Below, piece after piece: positions 62,715 through 64,000 of a DNA stretch of 64,000 nucleotides. Under the pieces are notes generated by a model that did not search any database, was not told the origin of the DNA, and worked only from the letters and a program-made list of their open reading frames with translations. A program made the translations under genes and the position numbers. The stretch is from Asaia bogorensis (GTDB lineage Bacteria > Pseudomonadota > Alphaproteobacteria > Acetobacterales > Acetobacteraceae): positions 1 through 64,000 of the forward strand of contig CALQTN020000001.1 of NCBI GenBank assembly GCA_943333505.2, written 5' to 3'. Position 1 is the stretch's first letter, and each line of letters opens with the position of its first letter.

Positions 62715-63716
62715 TCAGTAGGTCAGGAAGATCCGCTCGATTTCCGCCGGATCGCTGGTCACCGTGAGCGCCAGCGCCAGCAGCAGCCGCGCCTTTTGCG
62801 GGTTGAGATTATCGCTGATCAGGAACCCAGCTTCGCGCAGGCGCTTGCCCTTATGGGTGCGCCCGCTGCCGGCGCGGGTGCACTGCATCACGATGACGCC
62901 CTGGGCGATGGCTTCCTCCAGGGCGACGAAATCGCCCGGCCCGGCAAAGCCTGGCGCGAAGCCGGCCGAGACGATCGCCCGCGCCCCGGCGGCGACAAAG
63001 GCGCGCACCGCGGTGCCATCGGCGCCGGCATAGGCATAGGCGATATCGACCCGCGGCAATGCGGCGAGAGCACGAATATCGAATTCGGTATCCGGGGCGG
63101 CGCGGCGGATCGGACGGCGGTAATAGGCAATCGCATCGCCGTCGGCGTGGCCGAGCACGCCGAAATCCGGCGTACGGAAGGTGTGCATCCGCAAGGTCGA
63201 GGTCTTGGTAACCTCCCGCGCCGCGTGGATTTCGTCGTTGAGCATCACCAGCACGCCCAAGCCGCGCGACTGCGGGGCGGCGGCGACGCGGACGGCGTTT
63301 AACAGGTTGATGTTGGCGTCGGTCGAAATCGCGCTCGCCGGCCGTTGTGCGCCGACCACCACAATCGGGATGGTGATTTTGGCGGTGAGGTTCAGCATAT
63401 AGGCGGTTTCTTCGAGGCTCGCAGTGCCATGGCCGATGACAATGCCAGCGAGGTCCGGGTGATCGGCGACCAGTCGGTCACAAAGCCGGACAAGTCCTTG
63501 CCATTCCGGGAAGTAGATGTTCGGGCTGGGCACGGCGGCGAAAGGCACCGCGATGATCTCGGCGATTTCGGCCAGTTCGGGAACACGGGCGATGAGGTCG
63601 GCGGCCTGGAGGATGACGCCGTTGGCACCGTAATCCTGCAACTCCCGGCTGGTGGCACCGATGGAGGCGATGGTGCCGCCGGTGCCGATGAAGGCGATTT
63701 TGGGAAGGGTGGGAAT
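62715..63716 (-). CDS. L-asparaginase/glutaminase, probable ATT start
   Basis: From 63716 the product is 333 residues, starting IPTLPKIAFIGTGGTIASIG. This contains the catalytic Thr15 of GTGGTIA, which no asparaginase can lack. The second catalytic segment is VIGHGTASLEETAYML. No ATG, GTG, TTG or CTG exists in frame upstream of the catalytic Thr before a TAA at 63758-63760. An ATT at 63714-63716 has a GGAG 8 bases upstream, so I take it as the initiator. The first TTG (63641) would remove the active site. It should hydrolyse asparagine to aspartate and ammonia; no signal peptide is seen. Confidence 0.85.
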   Translation of the reverse strand: MPTLPKIAFIGTGGTIASIGATSRELQDYGANGVILQAADLIARVPELAEIAEIIAVPFAAVPSPNIYFPEWQGLVRLCDRLVADHPDLAGIVIGHGTASLEETAYMLNLTAKITIPIVVVGAQRPASAISTDANINLLNAVRVAAAPQSRGLGVLVMLNDEIHAAREVTKTSTLRMHTFRTPDFGVLGHADGDAIAYYRRPIRRAAPDTEFDIRALAALPRVDIAYAYAGADGTAVRAFVAAGARAIVSAGFAPGFAGPGDFVALEEAIAQGVIVMQCTRAGSGRTHKGKRLREAGFLISDNLNPQKARLLLALALTVTSDPAEIERIFLTY

Positions 63717-63734
63717 GGGATAAACTCCGGGATT

Positions 63735-63788
63735 GAAGGACGATTACGTGTTGTTTTTGTTTACAAAACCAACACGCGATCGTCCTTC
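63735..63788. repeat. 54-bp interrupted palindrome
   Basis: Arms GAAGGACGAT/ATCGTCCTTC (outer), CGTGTTG/CAACACG (middle) and TTTTGT/ACAAAA (inner) face each other with small mismatches over 63735-63788. It starts at the last base of the cobT stop codon and ends 18 bases before the asparaginase start. It could be a terminator for cobT, a large operator, or a cruciform. Confidence 0.75.
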
Positions 63789-64000
63789 TAGATCACAATC
63801 GCCGACTTCTCCGCACTCGCCCGCGCCCAGGCAGCTGCCGCGTTCTCATCAAACAATTCGGTGAGCTTGGCCATCATCGTGCCGCCCAATTCCTCGGCGT
63901 CCACGATGGTCACGGCGCGGCGGTAGTAGCGCGTCACGTCATGCCCGATGCCGATCGCCACCAGTTCGACCTGATCGCGGTTTTCGATTTCCTTGATCAC
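63788..64000 (-). CDS. cobT: Cobaltochelatase subunit CobT, C-terminal fragment (runs off right edge)
   Basis: The 70 residues visible include [20 protein letters not shown] and [20 protein letters not shown], the conserved C-terminal end of the von Willebrand A-type domain of CobT. With CobN and CobS it inserts cobalt into hydrogenobyrinic acid diamide in aerobic B12 synthesis. The 5' part lies beyond the window. The stop is TAG at 63788-63790, followed by a large palindrome. Confidence 0.9.
   Translation of the reverse strand: MIKEIENRDQVELVAIGIGHDVTRYYRRAVTIVDAEELGGTMMAKLTELFDENAAAAWARASAEKSAIVI

Overview
The window is a high-GC chromosomal segment from an alphaproteobacterium, most likely a member of the Acetobacteraceae (Rhodospirillales). 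The evidence is the short N-terminally truncated HPr kinase with RapZ, EIIA-Man, HPr and Enzyme I (a regulatory PTS without sugar permeases), a fused-beta NAD formate dehydrogenase, aerobic-type CobT, and a giant repeat protein ending in an Acetobacteraceae-style Hint domain. The family assignment is inference from gene content. No tRNA, rRNA or CRISPR array was found.

Layout. 1-230: the end of an IS5-type insertion sequence and one copy of a modular palindromic repeat. 228-7366 (minus): hprK-rapZ-manX-ptsH-ptsI, two LLM flavin oxidoreductases, a globin, and a zinc-binding protein gene behind a near-perfect Zur box. 7412-9141 (plus): a PLP dehydratase and an enoyl-CoA hydratase. 9139-9492: a second repeat copy, the remnant of an ABC solute-binding protein gene and a 12-G run. 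9502-16498: an epoxide hydrolase and a two-subunit formate dehydrogenase, divergent from an OxlT-type transporter with a 32-residue partner. 16491-17965: gluconokinase and 6-phosphogluconate dehydrogenase. 18060-21058: a LuxR regulator with a coupled leader peptide, an esterase-fold protein that has lost its catalytic triad, and a DOPA-dioxygenase-like protein.

21116-49355 (minus) is the main ribosomal and RNA polymerase block, transcribed as rplK-rplA-rplJ-rplL-rpoB-rpoC, then a terminator and strong promoter, then rpsL-rpsG-tuf followed directly by the S10, spc and alpha clusters down to rplQ. fusA is missing between rpsG and tuf, and secE-nusG are missing upstream of rplK. Ribosomal protein L5 carries a 65-residue Lys/Gly/Ala-rich N-terminal extension, and L10 is best read from a TTG start.

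49765-57709 (plus) holds the 2029-residue three-module Hint protein, an orphan LuxR-type helix-turn-helix protein, an ECF sigma factor and its anti-sigma factor. 57707-57875 is a third repeat copy, with its modules rearranged relative to the second. 57928-62714 holds rsmB, an SDR-fold protein lacking Tyr/Lys, a thioesterase, and copC-copD. The right end holds an L-asparaginase whose only sensible start codon is ATT, a 54-bp near-perfect palindrome, and the C-terminus of cobT.

The most distinctive signals are the modular AGAGCGTG repeats that abut stop codons and have shuffled modules, the Hint giant protein beside an ECF/anti-sigma pair, the triad-less esterase, the ATT start, and the leader peptide coupled to the LuxR gene.
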